Shown: positions 1 to 7,097 of the stretch, one piece after another
Position numbering within the stretch: position 1 is the first letter of the stretch
Layout of the letters: every line of letters begins with the position of its first letter
Source: Candidatus Melainabacteria bacterium
GTDB taxonomy: Bacteria; Cyanobacteriota; Vampirovibrionia; Obscuribacterales; Obscuribacteraceae
NCBI GenBank assembly: GCA_016209785.1
Contig: JACQVM010000413.1
Location: 1-9,542, forward strand
DNA length: 9,542 bases
Direction of reading: 5' to 3'
Notes under the pieces: model-generated
Database searches by the model: none
What the model saw: only the letters and a program-made list of their open reading frames with translations
Told to the model about the DNA's origin: nothing
Made by a program: the position numbers and the translations under genes

Positions 1-672
1 CAACAATGGCTTAAACAGGCGTGTGAGCACGAAATAAGTGCTAGAGAAATTGACTAACTCAACAAGTTCCATTGTTGGTGATACTTCTTGTATGACTTTA
101 TCTTGATCTAAGTATTCGTTAAATGGAGGCATGGGAATCTCCGATAGATTCCACTCGCCTCTAAGCAAATTAATCTTTCGCCAGCCCTGAACAGTTGCCT
201 CCGACAGTAACAGCATCCCGCCCGGCTTCAGGACTCTTGAACACTCGCTCATTGCAAGTTTCTGATTCTCCCAACTGCCAAGATTAATGAGAACCCTCAC
301 AACTACTACTGTGTCATAAGAGGCATCAGGCTGCTCCAAGCACATAATATTGCCAACTGCAAAGTCAACCTTACTACCAGCTTCCTTTGGGAAGCTCCTA
401 AGGTTCTCATTCGCCTCTGCAATCATTTCCGGAATGTAATCCAGCCCAACAATCTGAATGTTTCTTGATTCCGCAAAGTGCAGTGTCGAATAACCATTAG
501 CGCAGCCAATGTCTAACACTCTATCGCCATTATTTAAACGAGCGGATATCTCAGCAATCTCCAACTCAATTACGTTGTGATCAGACCAAGAAGCAGCGGG
601 AGATTTACCATGTTTTTTTGCTTGTTCGGTCCAAAAGGTTTTTATCTCATCAAGAGAATACTTGTTGCTCAT
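1..672 (-). CDS. Class I SAM-dependent methyltransferase, 3' end cut by the window edge
   Basis: The minus-strand frame is open from an ATG at 672 to the window edge, giving the first 224 residues with no stop. The SAM-binding Rossmann core is clear. Motif I is VLDIGCANG (residues 52-60), the acidic residue after strand 2 is D78 in GLDYIPEM, the motif II region is DFAVGNI (103-109), a YDTVVVVRVL strand starts at 119, and RVLKPGGMLLLSE (146-158) is the usual post-motif strand. This fits the Methyltransf_11/25 type of small-molecule methyltransferase; the substrate cannot be read from the sequence. The start is supported by AGGA (683-680) 7 nt upstream and by a perfect -10 box just beyond it. 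It is divergent from the glycan operon. Methyltransferases of this kind are common beside polysaccharide loci, so a sugar or glycan substrate is plausible but inferred. The C-terminus lies outside the window. Confidence 0.88.
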   Translation of the reverse strand, partial: MSNKYSLDEIKTFWTEQAKKHGKSPAASWSDHNVIELEIAEISARLNNGDRVLDIGCANGYSTLHFAESRNIQIVGLDYIPEMIAEANENLRSFPKEAGSKVDFAVGNIMCLEQPDASYDTVVVVRVLINLGSWENQKLAMSECSRVLKPGGMLLLSEATVQGWRKINLLRGEWNLSEIPMPPFNEYLDQDKVIQEVSPTMELVELVNFSSTYFVLTRLFKPLL

Positions 673-703
673 CGATGTGTCCTATAGTCTTACAAACAGT
701 GAA

Positions 704-709
704 ATTATA
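704..709 (-). promoter_or_regulatory. Probable -10 box for the leftward methyltransferase gene
   Basis: A perfect TATAAT reads leftward at 709-704. It would place the transcription start near 697 and give a leader of about 25 nt containing the AGGA ribosome site at 683-680. No good -35 hexamer is seen 16-18 bp upstream (AATAAG at 17 bp), so this is a sequence-match call only. Confidence 0.4.
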
Positions 710-775
710 GCTGAGGCCAATAAACTCTTATTGACATTTCTTAAGCAACTATTACTGGCTACTAGAGAGCTGGAT

Positions 776-784
776 TGTTAGAAT
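776..784 (+). promoter_or_regulatory. Candidate extended -10 promoter for the rightward glycan operon
   Basis: TGT followed by TAGAAT (779-784) matches an extended -10 element (TGn plus five of six bases of TATAAT). The start would be near 791, leaving a leader of about 100 nt before the permease ATG at 890. No convincing -35 lies at the right distance. A perfect TTGACA at 731-736 is too far from this box to pair with it and has no -10 of its own at 16-18 bp. The leader holds a possible 6-bp stem (804-809 with 819-824, one G-U pair) and an isolated GGAGG at 844-848, which is too far from the ATG to act as its ribosome site. Confidence 0.3.
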
Positions 785-889
785 GCATCAATGTTCTGTA
801 AGAGCGCCCTTAACGCCGGGGTGCCCTCGCATGTTAGTACTCTGGAGGTACTTGCCCTGTGTATGGTGGTTACGTAGACTAGCAACAAG

Positions 890-1855
890 ATGCTTACCGA
901 ATCTAGCAACGCAACAGTGTGCTCGAGAGAAGAAAGCACTAATGTTGTTAATTCTGTCGAACTTAATGCACATGCTCATGGCAGTGTAGCTAACAGATTG
1001 TGGGCTGCCGAACAGGTACTCGATGGTAGCACATCCGGCACTATAGATATCCGTGCTTCGGAATCGTTTGTGTCCTTTATATTCAGGAGCCTGAACGAGC
1101 TCAGGGATTTTGATTTTGCAACTTCTACCTTTGTCTTTAATAACTTGCGGCGCCGCTATCGGCGATCGGTGCTGGGATTTGCCTGGAGTCTTCTTAACCC
1201 GCTTTTGACCATGACTGTTATGGCTGTGGTCTTCTCCATGCTGTTTAACCGACCCATCAAGTCATACGCACTGTTTATTTTTAGCGGGATGCTGCCATGG
1301 ACACTTATGAACGATTCTTTGTTAGCAGGCAGTCAGTCAATAGTTTATGCGGAGCATTTTTTAAAGAAGGTGTTTGTTCCTAAATTGTTCTTTCCTCTGG
1401 TATCAGTGTCTACGGAAACGGCAAATTTCCTGTTTGCTATGGTGAGTCTCTTGCTTTTATCTGCAGCCTGTGGACTTCAGCTTGGCTTTACTGTGCTGCT
1501 TTTGCCGGTGGTTGCTTTGCTTACCTTTCTTTTTGCTTTTGGGCTGGCCCTGGCGTTGAGTGTTATGACTGTTTACTTTCGAGATTTGACCCACATTTTG
1601 CAGGTTCTCCTTACCGCTGTATTTTATTTGATACCAATTGTATATCCGCTAAACCTTGTTCCGTCAGGCTTCCAGAAAGTGCTTTTGTTGAATCCGTTTT
1701 ATTACTTTATTAGCCTTTTCCGCGAAATTATTTACGAGGGCAAGGTTCCAACCTTTACTCAGTGGGCAATACCGACTGCTATAACACTTACGGCACTTGT
1801 CCTTGGTTTTACTATTTTGAAATATCGTGAAAAGGATTTAATTTACCGCTTATAG
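890..1855 (+). CDS. ABC-2 type polysaccharide/polyol-phosphate export permease (Wzm/TagG type)
   Basis: This is the membrane component of an ABC exporter that moves a lipid-linked glycan across the cytoplasmic membrane. Residues 87-105 (RRRYRRSVLGFAWSLLNPL) are the hallmark cytoplasmic interface segment of the Wzm/TagG/KpsM group, directly before the first membrane helix. About six hydrophobic segments follow (roughly 98-120, 126-148, 173-196, 200-220, 232-252 and 289-310), with the conserved VYFRDL near 218-223 and NPFYYFISLFRE near 268-279. The product is 321 residues, longer than the roughly 260 usual for the family. The excess is a polar N-terminal extension of about 60 residues with no family signature. 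ATG 890 is the first ATG after an in-frame TAG at 875-877, but it has no visible Shine-Dalgarno, so the true start may lie further in. The partner ATPase follows after 2 nt. Confidence 0.9.
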   Translation: MLTESSNATVCSREESTNVVNSVELNAHAHGSVANRLWAAEQVLDGSTSGTIDIRASESFVSFIFRSLNELRDFDFATSTFVFNNLRRRYRRSVLGFAWSLLNPLLTMTVMAVVFSMLFNRPIKSYALFIFSGMLPWTLMNDSLLAGSQSIVYAEHFLKKVFVPKLFFPLVSVSTETANFLFAMVSLLLLSAACGLQLGFTVLLLPVVALLTFLFAFGLALALSVMTVYFRDLTHILQVLLTAVFYLIPIVYPLNLVPSGFQKVLLLNPFYYFISLFREIIYEGKVPTFTQWAIPTAITLTALVLGFTILKYREKDLIYRL

Positions 1856-1857
1856 CC

Positions 1858-2607
1858 ATGGGTACAGCAATTGTAGTTGAGAATGCATCCCTCAGGTTCC
1901 GAATTTATCGGAATCCATCTCCTGCTCTTAAGGAGGCGGTATTGGGAGCTTTCTCGCGTCGGAGCAAGGTTGATCCGGTGGTTGAGTTTGAGGCTTTACG
2001 TAACATCAACTTATCGTTTAATGGTGGAGACCGTATAGGGATTGTTGGGCTTAATGGTGCCGGCAAGTCGACCCTCCTTAAGATGCTGGTGGGTATTTAT
2101 CCACCCCACAAAGGTAGGGTGCGGGCTAGAGGCAAGATTACTCCGCTTATTGAACTTGGCACTGGATTTGATCCAGAGTTGAGTGGACGTGACAACATTT
2201 ATTTAAGTGGCGCACTTCTGGGGAGGTCACTTCAAGAGCTAAGAAGGCATGAGCAGAAGATTATTGAATTTTCCGAACTAAACGAGTTTATAGACCTGCC
2301 TGTCAAGTATTATTCGTCAGGGATGACTGGAAGACTGGCATTTTCAATTGCCACGGTAATAGAGCCAGAAATTTTGCTCGTAGATGAAATTTTTGCAACC
2401 GGGGATGCACACTTTGTGTCCAAAGCATCAAAACGCATGATAGAACTGTTTGACAACTCGCACATTGTCGTCTTTGTTTCACATGACTTGGAGCAGGTAA
2501 CCAATCTATGCAACCGTGCCATTGTGCTCCATAAAGGTGAAGTGGTGCATGAGGGTTCACCGGCGGCGGTGACAGACTTCTATCTTTCTAGGATTGTCAA
2601 CCAATGA
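1858..2607 (+). CDS. ABC transporter ATPase for polysaccharide export (Wzt/TagH type, short form)
   Basis: This is the nucleotide-binding subunit that powers the permease encoded just upstream. It has 249 residues with a complete ATPase core: Walker A GLNGAGKST (64-72), signature YSSGM (152-156), Walker B ILLVDE with catalytic E177, and the switch histidine H209 in VSHD. The segment around residues 10-50, with SLRFRIYRNPSPALKEAVLG and EALRNINL, is typical of the Wzt/TagH/KpsT group. It stops at the end of the ATPase core, so it lacks the C-terminal carbohydrate-binding domain of long Wzt proteins such as those of E. coli O8/O9a. Known short-form systems do not rely on recognition of a chain-end cap. 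ATG 1858 lies 2 nt after the permease stop with no close ribosome site, which suggests translational coupling. Confidence 0.93.
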   Translation: MGTAIVVENASLRFRIYRNPSPALKEAVLGAFSRRSKVDPVVEFEALRNINLSFNGGDRIGIVGLNGAGKSTLLKMLVGIYPPHKGRVRARGKITPLIELGTGFDPELSGRDNIYLSGALLGRSLQELRRHEQKIIEFSELNEFIDLPVKYYSSGMTGRLAFSIATVIEPEILLVDEIFATGDAHFVSKASKRMIELFDNSHIVVFVSHDLEQVTNLCNRAIVLHKGEVVHEGSPAAVTDFYLSRIVNQ

Positions 2608-3566
2608 GTGTCTGGGCACCACTTGTTTCCGTTATCATTCCCTTCCACGGTGAGGCAGAGTATCTGCTCGAGGCAGTGGCCAGCGTTGAGGCACAAACGT
2701 ACCGCAATATAGAACTCATAATAGTAGATGATAGCTCTGTTGGCTCAGATTGGGACAAGCTTGTCATGGGACGAGAGGCATGTACCATTCCCACGCGCGT
2801 GCTGCGACATGCAAGTCGCAGCGGAGCTGCTGCAGCGCGTAATACGGCAATTCGAAACTCGACAGGGGAGTTAATCCTTCCGCTTGATTCTGATGACTTG
2901 CTCGATCCGGTCTATGTGGAAGAGACGGTCAAGGTTCTCAACGACGTGGAGTGTGGCGCTGCGTATACTGATCTTAAGCTCTTTGGTGAGCAATCGCTTG
3001 TTCTGAGACCGGACTGCTCGTTAATTAACATATTAGCTGGCAAACCGGCACCCGTTTGCATGCTCTATCGACGAGATATGTATGAGTCGGTTGGCGGTTA
3101 CAAGGAGCATCTTGAGGTCGGGGAGGACTCTGACTTTTGCATCTCCGCGTTGAGAAGGGGCTGGCGATTTAAGCACACTGACCGAGCTATGTACTACTAT
3201 CGTAAACACTCTCGTAGTACTTCAGCCCTTCGTTATGCTGAAGGCGGGCTTGAGTTGGCACTAAATATCTTCCAGGAGCATAAAGAGATTTATTTGGAGC
3301 ATCTGGAAGAAATCCTGAGACTCAAGGAACAGCGGTATTGGCACCAGAAGGAAGAATACGCTTATCTGCACCGGGAGTTTCACCTGCTGTTGAAGGGCTA
3401 TTATGAGCTTCTTCATAAGCGCGCGCTTGAACAATATGGTGTTAAAACAACGCTTACTGCTTTTTTCAAAGCAGTTGCTAATAGGCTTGCCCGCCAGGTT
3501 CCAGTGATATCCAAGGTTGCACCGCAAGAGACCCAACACCACCAGGATATCCTGCAATATGAGTAA
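2604..3566 (+). CDS. Family 2 glycosyltransferase (GT-A fold)
   Basis: This protein transfers a sugar from a nucleotide donor to the growing glycan at the cytoplasmic membrane face; donor and acceptor are unknown. Its 320 residues show the classic GT2 order: VSVIIPFHGEAEYL at 8-21, VDDSS at 41-45, GAAAARNTAI at 74-83, the metal-binding DSDD at 95-98 in LPLDSDDLLDP, and VGEDSDF (172-178), the ED-type catalytic/acceptor motif. Residues 215-285 are charged and helical, possibly coiled coil. A basic amphipathic stretch near 283-305 could rest on the membrane. The ATG overlaps the ATPase stop as ATGA, and AGGA at 2590-2593 is a good ribosome site 10 nt upstream. Confidence 0.9.
   Translation: MSVWAPLVSVIIPFHGEAEYLLEAVASVEAQTYRNIELIIVDDSSVGSDWDKLVMGREACTIPTRVLRHASRSGAAAARNTAIRNSTGELILPLDSDDLLDPVYVEETVKVLNDVECGAAYTDLKLFGEQSLVLRPDCSLINILAGKPAPVCMLYRRDMYESVGGYKEHLEVGEDSDFCISALRRGWRFKHTDRAMYYYRKHSRSTSALRYAEGGLELALNIFQEHKEIYLEHLEEILRLKEQRYWHQKEEYAYLHREFHLLLKGYYELLHKRALEQYGVKTTLTAFFKAVANRLARQVPVISKVAPQETQHHQDILQYE
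3543..3554 (+). promoter_or_regulatory. Palindromic ribosome-binding site before the methyltransferase-like gene
   Basis: CAGGATATCCTG is a perfect 12-bp palindrome ending 4 nt before ATG 3559. Its AGGA (3544-3547) is the likely Shine-Dalgarno, 11 nt from the ATG, and this supports 3559 over the upstream in-frame TTG at 3517. As RNA it could form a 4-bp stem with an ATAT loop that covers the ribosome site; the upstream gene's ribosomes would melt it. Confidence 0.35.
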
Positions 3567-4764
3567 ATCACGGTGCCTGGATGAGGTAACCGGTCACTGG
3601 CGCGACATTGCTGCGTCCTGCCTGACTGCCAATGCCTCTGAAATCGCCGAGGCTATGCCGATGTTTACTACGCTTTCAATGGCAGTAGGTAGACCAGGAG
3701 ATCTCAGCATAGCACAGTGGGCCCATTTGTATGCGCTAATACTCCAATATCGCCCTGACGTAATTGTCGAACTGGGGCGTGGCTATGGCAACTCAACGTG
3801 TGTGTTTGCACTTGCTGCTCAGAAGTTGATAAACACTCGGGTATTGAGCTTTTGTCTTAGCGACGATTGGGAGCAACGCACAGTCCCTGCTATTAAAGAC
3901 TTGGTGGATGATTGCTTTTTTGAGAATCTGCAGATAAATAATGGTGATTTTACAACCGTTTCCTTTAATGAGTTGGTTAAGCCCGGTCAACGGGTATTGC
4001 TTTTCTGGGACGCGCACGGATATCAAGTAGCCGAGTTTGTCTTGTCAAATGTAATGCCTGTTTTTGCCGACAACGAGCATCTCATTGTGATGCACGATAT
4101 CACCGACAACCGTTATTGTGGCATGTCCAAATCCTACGGAGACAAACCTTTTTGGAGTAGCATGGATGAATACTACAGGCGCGGTACAAACTTCTATAAC
4201 ATCTCTTGGTTAACCGGAGTAGTCGATCAGGCTATTCCGGTCCTGGATTTTTGCTTCAGGAACGACATAACGTTACACTCGGCAGACAAGGACGTGCAGG
4301 AGCAAATCGATCCAGTAACACGAGCAAAACTAGCTGAGCAGCTGCCACCAGAGATTTTTCCTCAACTGTATCACTGGGCATACTTTACGCTTAATGAGGC
4401 TACCGGACCTTATCACTTTCCACCATCGGTGCAGCTAGCAACTGTGGAGCCCACCGAAGTGCAAGTCTTGGCTATACACGAGCAACCAGCCATATCAAGT
4501 AAACGTTCATCAACAGCCACATTACTGGAGGGCAATTCTGCCCAGACTAACCAGACCATGCCAGCAGCATCGGCAATCTGGAGCCAGAAAATATCTGAAG
4601 CACCATCAGTTTCTTCAGTACAGGAGGCTCTCCCGGCATCTGATACAATCTCTGCTGTCACACGTGACCTTAACAGGGATTGCAACAGCAGCGGCAGTCC
4701 TAGTTTGTTAACCAGGATGCGCATAGCTGCCAAGTTTCTTCTCAATCGCTACCCAGAACAGTAA
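3559..4764 (+). CDS. Methyltransferase-like protein with a long disordered C-terminal tail
   Basis: The 401-residue product has a class I Rossmann methyltransferase-like core resembling the Methyltransf_24/CmcI-like group. VIVELGRGYGNST (68-80) is a glycine-rich SAM-binding loop. VLLFWDAHGYQ (146-156) matches the central D-x-H-x-Y strand of that group, and LIVMHDITD (175-183) is the following strand with HD. Residues 1-60 are a helical lead-in, and 195-290 carry aromatic-rich motifs such as WAYFTLNE. Residues 291-401 are Ser/Thr/Ala/Glu/Gln-rich and look disordered, closing with a basic amphipathic helix (SLLTRMRIAAKFLLNRYP). The likely role is modification or capping of the glycan, but substrate and activity are unproven. 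ATG 3559 overlaps the preceding gene by 8 nt and has AGGA upstream; a longer reading from TTG 3517 adds 14 residues and has no ribosome site. Confidence 0.75.
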   Translation: MSKSRCLDEVTGHWRDIAASCLTANASEIAEAMPMFTTLSMAVGRPGDLSIAQWAHLYALILQYRPDVIVELGRGYGNSTCVFALAAQKLINTRVLSFCLSDDWEQRTVPAIKDLVDDCFFENLQINNGDFTTVSFNELVKPGQRVLLFWDAHGYQVAEFVLSNVMPVFADNEHLIVMHDITDNRYCGMSKSYGDKPFWSSMDEYYRRGTNFYNISWLTGVVDQAIPVLDFCFRNDITLHSADKDVQEQIDPVTRAKLAEQLPPEIFPQLYHWAYFTLNEATGPYHFPPSVQLATVEPTEVQVLAIHEQPAISSKRSSTATLLEGNSAQTNQTMPAASAIWSQKISEAPSVSSVQEALPASDTISAVTRDLNRDCNSSGSPSLLTRMRIAAKFLLNRYPEQ

Positions 4765-4773
4765 TGCCTACTG

Positions 4774-5673
4774 ATGAAACTCACCATATTTGCTGTTCCT
4801 AAGCCATTTGTTGGGCACATAGGAATTGTCCAGCAAAATGCTATTCAAAGCTGGATTACCCTAAAGCCGCGTCCTGACGTTATTCTTTTAGGTGACGAGC
4901 CTGGAACACGGCAAACGGCGCAGGAGTATCACTTGCGCCATTTGCCAGAGATAGAGTTGAGTGAACATAACACCCCTTTGCTGAGCTCGGTCTTCGCTCA
5001 GGGACAGGAAGCCGCAAAGACAGCCTTAGTTGCTTATGTGAATGCTGACATCATCTTGATGAGTGATTTTATGGTGGCAGTAAACAAGCTACCACACAAA
5101 CGTTTCATGATGAGTGGCCAGCGGTGGAATCTTGATGTAAGGAACGCTATCAATTTTGGATCTCAAGGCTGGGAAGCTGATATTAGCACCCAGGTCATGG
5201 ACAGAGGAGCATTGGAAGGACCTCAGGGCATGGATTACTTTGTGTTCCCCTGTGGTACCTACCAGCAGGTTCCTCCTTTTGCAATTGGTCGTACGGCTTG
5301 GGACAACTGGTTGCTCTATGCAGCCTTGCGTCTCGCAATTCCGATAATTGATGCAACACCTTCAGTTCTGGCAATTCACCAAAACCATGACTATAGCCAC
5401 CATCCCCAAGGGAAATATGGGGTGTGGACTGGCATAGAGGCACAACGAAACATTGAGTTGCTTGGCGGTCTAGAGTATGGTCAATTTACCTTAGACTGTG
5501 CTGATTTTGTCGTGGAGCAACGGGGATTGGTACGCCCGCGACGATCTGCAAGCCAAATTGATTGTTACCTAAACCTTTTGGGAAAGGCACGGCCAAGGAC
5601 TATGGCTTGGAGATCTCTCATGAGCATAGCACTGCGATGTGATAACTTTTGGAGCGAGTTCAGACACATTTGA
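4774..5673 (+). CDS. Uncharacterised glycosyltransferase-like protein
   Basis: The 299-residue protein has no named family I can assign with certainty. It looks like a GT-A fold transferase. It starts with a beta strand (KLTIFAVPKPF), VILLGDEPG (36-44) resembles a nucleotide-binding strand, and VAYVNADIILMSDF (86-99) sits where a DXD strand would be, with NAD (90-92) in place of DXD. FAIGRTAWDNWLL (169-181) followed by IPIIDAT (189-195) and HQNHDYSHH (202-210) are probable acceptor or metal-site motifs. I recall similar WDNW and HQNHDYSH motifs in conserved hypothetical proteins of polysaccharide loci, but no characterised member. The C-terminus is basic and helical. The ATG lies 9 nt after the previous stop with no visible ribosome site, so coupling is likely. 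It probably adds one sugar of the glycan (inference). Confidence 0.7.
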   Translation: MKLTIFAVPKPFVGHIGIVQQNAIQSWITLKPRPDVILLGDEPGTRQTAQEYHLRHLPEIELSEHNTPLLSSVFAQGQEAAKTALVAYVNADIILMSDFMVAVNKLPHKRFMMSGQRWNLDVRNAINFGSQGWEADISTQVMDRGALEGPQGMDYFVFPCGTYQQVPPFAIGRTAWDNWLLYAALRLAIPIIDATPSVLAIHQNHDYSHHPQGKYGVWTGIEAQRNIELLGGLEYGQFTLDCADFVVEQRGLVRPRRSASQIDCYLNLLGKARPRTMAWRSLMSIALRCDNFWSEFRHI

Positions 5674-5678
5674 CATGT

Positions 5679-5683
5679 GGGAG
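5679..5683 (+). promoter_or_regulatory. Shine-Dalgarno GGGAG that decides the dehydrogenase start
   Basis: GGGAG lies 7 nt before TTG 5691, the best-placed ribosome site among the in-frame candidates TTG 5649, TTG 5670 and TTG 5691. No in-frame ATG exists before the Rossmann core. TTG 5670 overlaps the previous stop as TTGA but has only a distant GGAG (5651-5654). Confidence 0.45.
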
Positions 5684-5690
5684 CAGCCCA

Positions 5691-7097
5691 TTGGCTCAAC
5701 AATGCAGTCATTCCTTGGAATTAGGCAGTTCTAAGCCAGCCATCTCCGTGGTTGGTTTAGGGAAATTGGGCTCGCCGCTCGCAGCCTGTCTTGCCGCTAA
5801 AGGGCATCAGGTTATTGGAGTGGACATCAACGAGTCCTATGTCCGCTCAATAAATAAGGGATGTGCTCCTGTAAGAGAACCAGGGCTGGATAGCCTTATG
5901 TACGCTAACAGGCATCGAATCAGGGGTACGTTAGACTTCAGAGAGGCAATACAAGGCTCCACAGTTTCTTTTGTTGTTGTGCCAACACCCAGTGACGAGC
6001 GTGGCAGCTTTTCCTTAAAATATGTTTTGCCAGCAGTTGAAGCAATTGGGTATGCCCTTAAGGAAAAGGATGGCTTTCATCTTGTTGTAACTACCTCTAC
6101 TGTAATGCCTGGAGCAACGCAAAGTGAAATCCTGCCAACATTAGAGAAATGCTCCGGCAAGAAGTGTGGCAAAGACTTTGGGCTTTGTTATAGTCCGGAA
6201 TTCATAGCCCTTGGCAGCGTCATCGATAATTTGCTCAATCCTGATTTTGTGTTAATAGGTGAATCAGACAAGCGCTCAGGCGACATATTGGCCCAAGTAT
6301 ATGAGTGGTTATGTGCCAACAAGACGCCCATAGCTCGCATGAACTTTGTAAATGCTGAGCTAACTAAATTGTCCGTCAACACCTATGTCACAACAAAAAT
6401 TGCTTATGCCAATATGCTGGCTGAGGTATGTGAGCAAATTCCTGGTGCTGATGTTGATGTGGTAACAGACGCTCTTGGCTTGGACAGTCGCATTGGCAGG
6501 AAATATCTAAAAGGTGCCACTGCATATGGTGGTCCCTGCTTTCCCAGGGACAACCATGCTTTTAGCTGGCTAGCACGTTCTCTGGAGGTTGAGCCTAGTA
6601 TTGCTGAGGCAACCGAAGCAATCAACGCAAGGCAAGCTGTAAGAATTAAAGATCACTTGATGGCCCATTTGCCGCACGGTTCACATATAGGAATCCTAGG
6701 ACTAGCTTATAAGCCTGGCACACATATAGTTGAAGAGTCTGCATCAGTAGCATTGGCAAAAGAGTTGGTGTCCTGTGGATGTTTAGTTTCTGCGTACGAT
6801 CCTAAAATCCAAGATTTAAATGAGGCATCTAATGTTTTAGGACAGGGCATTACTCTTGCTGGTTCAATAAAGGAACTAATTGAAAATGCAGCCGGTATTG
6901 TTATAGCACTTCCATGTCCGGAATTTAAGCAGATCATTTCACAAGACTTTATGGTAGCCACACCGCCACGCAAAATAGTCATAGACTGTTGGCGTATGCT
7001 TGATAGGAGCCGCTTGGAAGCAGTCTGCGAATACATTGCACTTGGGTCTGGTCCATTGGTCGCCAAAGACAAGCTGCTTGTTAGGGAGTCGAGGTAA
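5691..7097 (+). CDS. Nucleotide-sugar dehydrogenase, UDP-glucose 6-dehydrogenase type
   Basis: This is a cytoplasmic enzyme of the UDP-glucose/GDP-mannose dehydrogenase family, which oxidises C6 of a nucleotide hexose to a carboxylate in two NAD-dependent steps. From TTG 5691 it has 468 residues. The N-terminal Rossmann fingerprint is VVGLGKLG (residues 20-27) with GVDIN after strand 2. YSPEF holds the conserved Glu (170). ELTKLSVNTY holds the conserved Lys226 and Asn230. GGPCFPRDN holds the catalytic Cys283, and GLAYKPGT opens the C-terminal domain. GPCFPRD differs from the usual SCFPKD, so the exact substrate is uncertain. UDP-glucose to UDP-glucuronate is most likely; GDP-mannose is possible given the next gene. 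The start is non-ATG: TTG 5691 has the best ribosome site, and TTG 5670 or 5649 would add 7 or 14 residues. The stop overlaps the epimerase start as TAATG. Confidence 0.88.
   Translation: MAQQCSHSLELGSSKPAISVVGLGKLGSPLAACLAAKGHQVIGVDINESYVRSINKGCAPVREPGLDSLMYANRHRIRGTLDFREAIQGSTVSFVVVPTPSDERGSFSLKYVLPAVEAIGYALKEKDGFHLVVTTSTVMPGATQSEILPTLEKCSGKKCGKDFGLCYSPEFIALGSVIDNLLNPDFVLIGESDKRSGDILAQVYEWLCANKTPIARMNFVNAELTKLSVNTYVTTKIAYANMLAEVCEQIPGADVDVVTDALGLDSRIGRKYLKGATAYGGPCFPRDNHAFSWLARSLEVEPSIAEATEAINARQAVRIKDHLMAHLPHGSHIGILGLAYKPGTHIVEESASVALAKELVSCGCLVSAYDPKIQDLNEASNVLGQGITLAGSIKELIENAAGIVIALPCPEFKQIISQDFMVATPPRKIVIDCWRMLDRSRLEAVCEYIALGSGPLVAKDKLLVRESR

Noticed and set aside
731..736. Perfect TTGACA -35 hexamer
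   Set aside because: No -10-like hexamer lies 16-18 bp downstream (TATTAC at 13 bp is too close), so it is not called as a promoter.
783..989. Small plus-strand ORF (68 codons) upstream of and overlapping the permease start
   Set aside because: It begins inside the predicted -10 element, has no ribosome site at its ATG, overlaps the permease by 100 nt in another frame and gives a low-quality Cys/Trp/Leu-rich product. The GGAGG at 844-848 precedes a TTG in this frame, but that is too little to call a leader peptide.
3517..3558. TTG 3517 as start of the methyltransferase-like gene
   Set aside because: It would overlap the GT2 gene by 50 nt without a ribosome site; ATG 3559 has AGGA upstream and a short overlap.
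4413..4745. Minus-strand ORF of 110 codons opposite the methyltransferase-like protein's tail
   Set aside because: I considered whether the low-complexity tail was really a gene on the other strand. The plus frame runs on from a conserved core to a stop at the operon junction and ends in a plausible helix, while the minus product has no motif or ribosome site.
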